Source: an uncultured Eubacteriales bacterium (lineage in GTDB: Bacteria; Bacillota; Clostridia; Oscillospirales; CAG-272). From it: a stretch of 16,071 nt of DNA. Location: assembly GCA_934503195.1 (NCBI GenBank), contig CAKSVM010000069.1, positions 1-16,071 on the forward strand. The letters run 5' to 3'. How positions within the stretch are numbered: the stretch's first letter is position 1; each line of letters begins with the position of its first letter. The position numbers and the translations under genes were made by a program. The notes beneath the pieces are model-generated. The model was not told the DNA's origin. It saw only the letters and a list, made by a program, of their open reading frames with translations, and ran no database searches. Of this stretch, positions 14,334-16,071 are shown piece by piece.

Positions 14334-15221
14334 ATGCTCGTGTTCAACATACAGCACTTCTCGACTCACGACGGACCGGGAATACGGACGGTGATCTTCA
14401 TGAAGGGCTGTCCGCTCTCCTGCGCGTGGTGTCACAACCCCGAGGGAAAAGAATTCAGACCGGAGCTGAGCTTTGACGTCGAAAAATGCGTCGGATGCCG
14501 GAAATGCGGAATCTGTCCGAACGGCGCGCACGTTTTTGACGGTGTTCATGTTCTCGACCGGACGAAATGCGTTGTCTGCGGGAAATGCGCCGAAGTCTGT
14601 CCGGTCGGCGCGCTCGAGGTGATCGGGCGGGAATATTCAGTCGGCGAACTTCTCCGCGAGGTCGGAAAGGACGATATTTTCTACGGAGACGACGGCGGAG
14701 TGACGATTTCGGGCGGCGAACCCTTCGCGCAAGGCCGGAAACTCATTGAACTTCTGAAAGCCCTGAAAGCCGCCGGATACAATACCGCGGTCGAGACGTC
14801 GGGCTGCGCCTCTCCGGAAAATCTCCGGATGGCGGCGGAGTTCTGCGACCTCTTCCTCTACGATCTGAAGGTCGGTGAAAACAGCCGCGAGTACGTCGGC
14901 GCGGACTTTGAAAAGCTCATTTCGGGACTTGACATTCTCGACGAAGCCGGGGCAAAGGTCAGACTCCGCTGTCCGATAATCCCCGGAGTGAACGATGGCA
15001 TCGGTCACATCAGGCTGATCGCTGAAACGGCGGATTCGCATCCTTCGGTGAATTCGGTCGAGCTTGAACCGTATCACCCACTTGGGCTGCGCAAATACAG
15101 GAACATCGGAAGCGAAGCGGCTTATCATTACGAAAGGAAGCTCTGCCCGGAAACGCTCGCGGAACTCCTGAAGGAACTGCAAGGACTCACGAAAAAAAAC
15201 GCGTTCTGTGACGCGGAATAG
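14334..15221 (+). CDS. Glycyl radical enzyme activase (radical SAM)
   Basis: A 295-residue radical-SAM protein that would install the glycyl radical on the preceding enzyme using S-adenosylmethionine. The SAM cluster motif is CPLSCAWC (Cys26, Cys30, Cys33), followed by HNPEG. A ferredoxin-like insert typical of dehydratase-type activases has two Cys groups: Cys52/55/58/61 with spacing CxxCxxCxxCP, one residue tighter than usual, and Cys79/82/85/89 with canonical spacing. TISGGEPFAQ is the GGE SAM-binding motif. The start ATG lies 2 nt after the upstream stop, with GGGTGA at the end of the enzyme gene as ribosome site, so the two are translated from one message. Confidence 0.95.
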   Translation: MLVFNIQHFSTHDGPGIRTVIFMKGCPLSCAWCHNPEGKEFRPELSFDVEKCVGCRKCGICPNGAHVFDGVHVLDRTKCVVCGKCAEVCPVGALEVIGREYSVGELLREVGKDDIFYGDDGGVTISGGEPFAQGRKLIELLKALKAAGYNTAVETSGCASPENLRMAAEFCDLFLYDLKVGENSREYVGADFEKLISGLDILDEAGAKVRLRCPIIPGVNDGIGHIRLIAETADSHPSVNSVELEPYHPLGLRKYRNIGSEAAYHYERKLCPETLAELLKELQGLTKKNAFCDAE

Positions 15222-15235
15222 GAAATGACAGCTTT

Positions 15236-15650
15236 ATGAAACGGAAACTCATCGCGTACACTCTTCTCATCTAACTTCTCGCCGCCGTCTCCTGCAAAGG
15301 GGAGACGCCCGACACTCCAAGAGACAGCACAGACACAACTTCCGCGCCGGAAGAAACGACGGAATCGCTCTACACGGATCTTGGCGAACACGATTTCGGC
15401 TGGCGGAAGTTCACGATCGTCTACAGCGCGGATCAGCTCGGCTCGTTCTGGCCGTATGACGCCGAGGCCGAGAACGGCGATATCGTGGATGACGCTGTCT
15501 ACAAAAGGAACAGAACGGTCGAGGAAGAATACAATGTCGATATCGATTACCACAGCACAGGCGGAGTCAGCAGAGAGGTCGGCGAGACGTTCCTGCAATC
15601 GATTCTGGCGGGCGACGGCTCGTTTGATCTCGCGCTGACGCATTATTATG
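15236..15650 (+). pseudogene. Solute-binding lipoprotein gene, broken
   Basis: The ATG at 15236 starts a lipoprotein signal peptide, MKRKLIAYTLLI, then an in-frame TAA (15272-15274), then LLAAVSC with the lipobox Cys at 15293-15295. The mature part (LYTDLGEHDFGWRKFTIVYS, DIVDDAVYKRNRTVEEEYNVDI, LAGDGSFDLALTH) resembles extracellular solute-binding lipoproteins common in Clostridia. Homology ends near 15650, where the frame runs into unrelated VirD4 sequence, so only about a third of a binding protein remains. It follows the activase by 14 nt and may once have been part of the operon as a substrate-capture protein. A downstream GTG (15485) could allow restart but has no obvious role. Confidence 0.72.
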
Positions 15651-15996
15651 GCTACAATGTCGCAGTCATAGATTTGCGTAACCCGACGAAGTCCGACGGC
15701 AACAATCTTTTACATCTCGTGAACAAATACATGGACCTCTGGAAAGCTAACCGGGATAATCTCTCATACAAAGCAAAAGCTGAGAAGTACGCGAAGATCA
15801 TATCCAAGACAATAATCCTGTCCGGTATGGACGGCGCGGCGTTCGGTCAGAACGCTTTTTTCTATGACGCTGCGGAAGGATTGCTCACGGCGTCAATTCT
15901 TCTCGTGGCGGAATTCTGTCCGCCTGAGACTCGGCACATTGTTTCAGTCTTCAAGATAATTCAGGATTTGCTTGCGCCTTCCGGAATCAGGGGAAA
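15650..15996 (+). pseudogene. Internal fragment of a VirD4/TraG conjugative coupling protein
   Basis: In frame with the binding-protein remnant, IDLRNPTKSDGNNLLHLVNKYMD, KAKAEKYAKIISKTI, GQNAFFYDAAEGLLTASILLVAEFC and SVFKIIQDLLAPSGIRGK match, from memory of the family, the region after Walker A of VirD4-like coupling proteins of clostridial conjugative elements. Walker A upstream and the rest downstream, including Walker B, are absent, so it cannot function as an ATPase. After GIRGK the frame continues for 19 unrelated residues to a TAA inside the -10 box at 16053. It is either a relic of an integrated element or an assembly join. Confidence 0.72.
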
Positions 15997-16029
15997 GACT
16001 ATTATGGACCCCCGAAATCACTCCACCCC

Positions 16030-16058
16030 TTTACAATTAATCGTGAACGTGGTATAAT
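16030..16058 (+). promoter_or_regulatory. Rightward promoter at the window edge
   Basis: TTTACA (16030-16035), a 17-bp spacer and TATAAT (16053-16058) with an upstream TG. It would drive a gene beyond the end of the window. Confidence 0.8.
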
Positions 16059-16071
16059 AAAACAAAATGAG

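Overview
The window reads as chromosomal DNA of a moderately GC-rich anaerobic member of the Firmicutes, probably a gut or rumen Clostridia. This is inferred from several signs: strong AGGAGG-type ribosome sites, sigma-A promoters with an exact 17-bp spacer, an oxygen-sensitive glycyl radical enzyme with its activase, AraC-type regulators with cupin-like sensor domains, and a VirD4 fragment of the kind carried by clostridial conjugative elements. The species cannot be named from the sequence alone.

Region by region. (1) 1-205: an array of perfect hairpins and a weak terminator. (2) 206-3033: a leftward two-gene operon (NAD(P)-dependent oxidoreductase of the MDR superfamily, then a Gfo/Idh/MocA oxidoreductase, joined by an ATGA overlap), divergent from an AraC-type regulator with a consensus promoter. 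(3) 3031-3267: a 95-bp palindromic MITE-like element that supplies the regulator's stop codon, a leftward orphan promoter and a bidirectional terminator. (4) 3268-4704: a leftward metal-dependent amidohydrolase with its promoter and a repeat-bearing leader. (5) 4740-5010: a second, longer hairpin array. (6) 5079-6442: a TetR regulator whose promoter spacer is a palindromic operator, followed by a DUF5131 (Gp37/Gp68-like) gene broken by one extra A in an A7 run. (7) 6436-6760: a 219-bp MITE-like element sitting in what looks like a small gene or gene remnant. (8) 6860-8508: an unrecognised membrane protein with a zinc ribbon and a domain resembling the N-terminal DNA-binding domain of PriA. (9) 8570-12082: a leftward UvrA-like tandem ATPase lacking the UvrB-binding region, and upstream of it an AraC-type regulator. 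(10) 12150-15221: a perfectly symmetric bidirectional promoter driving that AraC gene to the left and, to the right, a glycyl radical enzyme plus its radical-SAM activase. (11) 15236-16071: a lipoprotein-type solute-binding protein gene with a stop codon in its signal peptide, fused in frame to an internal piece of a VirD4/TraG conjugation gene, then a strong rightward promoter at the window edge.

Functionally, three loci look like small catabolic modules each with a local regulator: AraC with the MDR and Gfo/Idh pair; TetR with DUF5131; and AraC with the glycyl radical enzyme, its activase and a decayed binding protein. The substrates are not recoverable from sequence. Several genes are decaying or have been hit by mobile DNA, which marks the window as a plastic accessory region. 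The least explained items are the two hairpin arrays, the symmetric promoter, the zinc-ribbon/PriA-like membrane protein and the glycyl radical enzyme of unknown substrate.
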